Shown: in pieces, positions 6,581-9,118 of the stretch
How the letters are laid out: every line of letters begins with the position of its first letter
Position numbering within the stretch: position 1 is the stretch's first letter
Source: Opitutia bacterium
Lineage (GTDB): Bacteria; Verrucomicrobiota; Verrucomicrobiia; Opitutales; Coraliomargaritaceae
Assembly: GCA_003503355.1 (NCBI GenBank)
Contig: DOCS01000228.1
Coordinates: 4,497-13,614, forward strand
Direction: 5' to 3'
Length of the DNA: 9,118 nucleotides
Program-made: the position numbers and the translations under genes
Notes under the pieces: generated by a model
Seen by the model: only the letters and a program-made list of their open reading frames with translations
Database searches by the model: none
What the model was told of the DNA's origin: nothing

Positions 6581-9118
<2,538 letters not shown>

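Overview
The window looks like chromosome of a Gram-negative bacterium, most likely marine Verrucomicrobiota (Opitutae / Coraliomargarita-like). This assignment is an inference. It rests on an acidic, secreted outer-membrane beta-barrel protein ending in Phe, a decayed stretch that resembles a PEP-CTERM sorting tail, the general lack of Shine-Dalgarno sequences before starts, and the style of the two hypothetical proteins. No rRNA, tRNA, CRISPR array, insertion sequence or prophage gene is visible.

Layout, left to right. Positions 1-270 are AT-rich and show no gene. A minus-strand pair follows: an outer-membrane porin-like protein (913-1863) and, downstream of a strong terminator hairpin, a small secreted protein with a coiled coil and a BamE/SmpA-like C-terminal region (335-847), which has its own terminator. 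Upstream of the porin gene lie a sigma-54-like GG-N10-GC element and a 12-bp palindrome. Positions about 1950-2493 are AT-rich and hold no intact gene, only a possible PEP-CTERM pseudogene remnant near 2213-2420. Then come three minus-strand genes in the order of transcription: a two-TM membrane protein of unknown function (4996-5625), an NhaC-family Na+/H+ antiporter (3229-4881) and rsmG, the 16S rRNA m7G527 methyltransferase (2494-3165). From 5788 the strand switches: a complete higBA toxin-antitoxin pair, then the first 846 codons of metH (cobalamin-dependent methionine synthase), cut by the window end just after the cobalt-ligand His motif.

Functionally these are separate modules: envelope (porin and the BamE-like protein), ion homeostasis (NhaC), ribosome modification (RsmG), a toxin-antitoxin module and one-carbon/methionine metabolism. 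The clearest regulatory structure is the divergent region 5626-5787, where oppositely oriented -10 boxes overlap inside an inverted repeat ACGCAT-N12-ATGCGT, a good candidate for HigA-type autoregulation reaching both directions. I see no convincing new multi-gene system. The points most worth checking are the shared divergent operator, the porin promoter, the terminator hairpin between the first two genes, the PEP-CTERM-like remnant and an enlarged linker in MetH.
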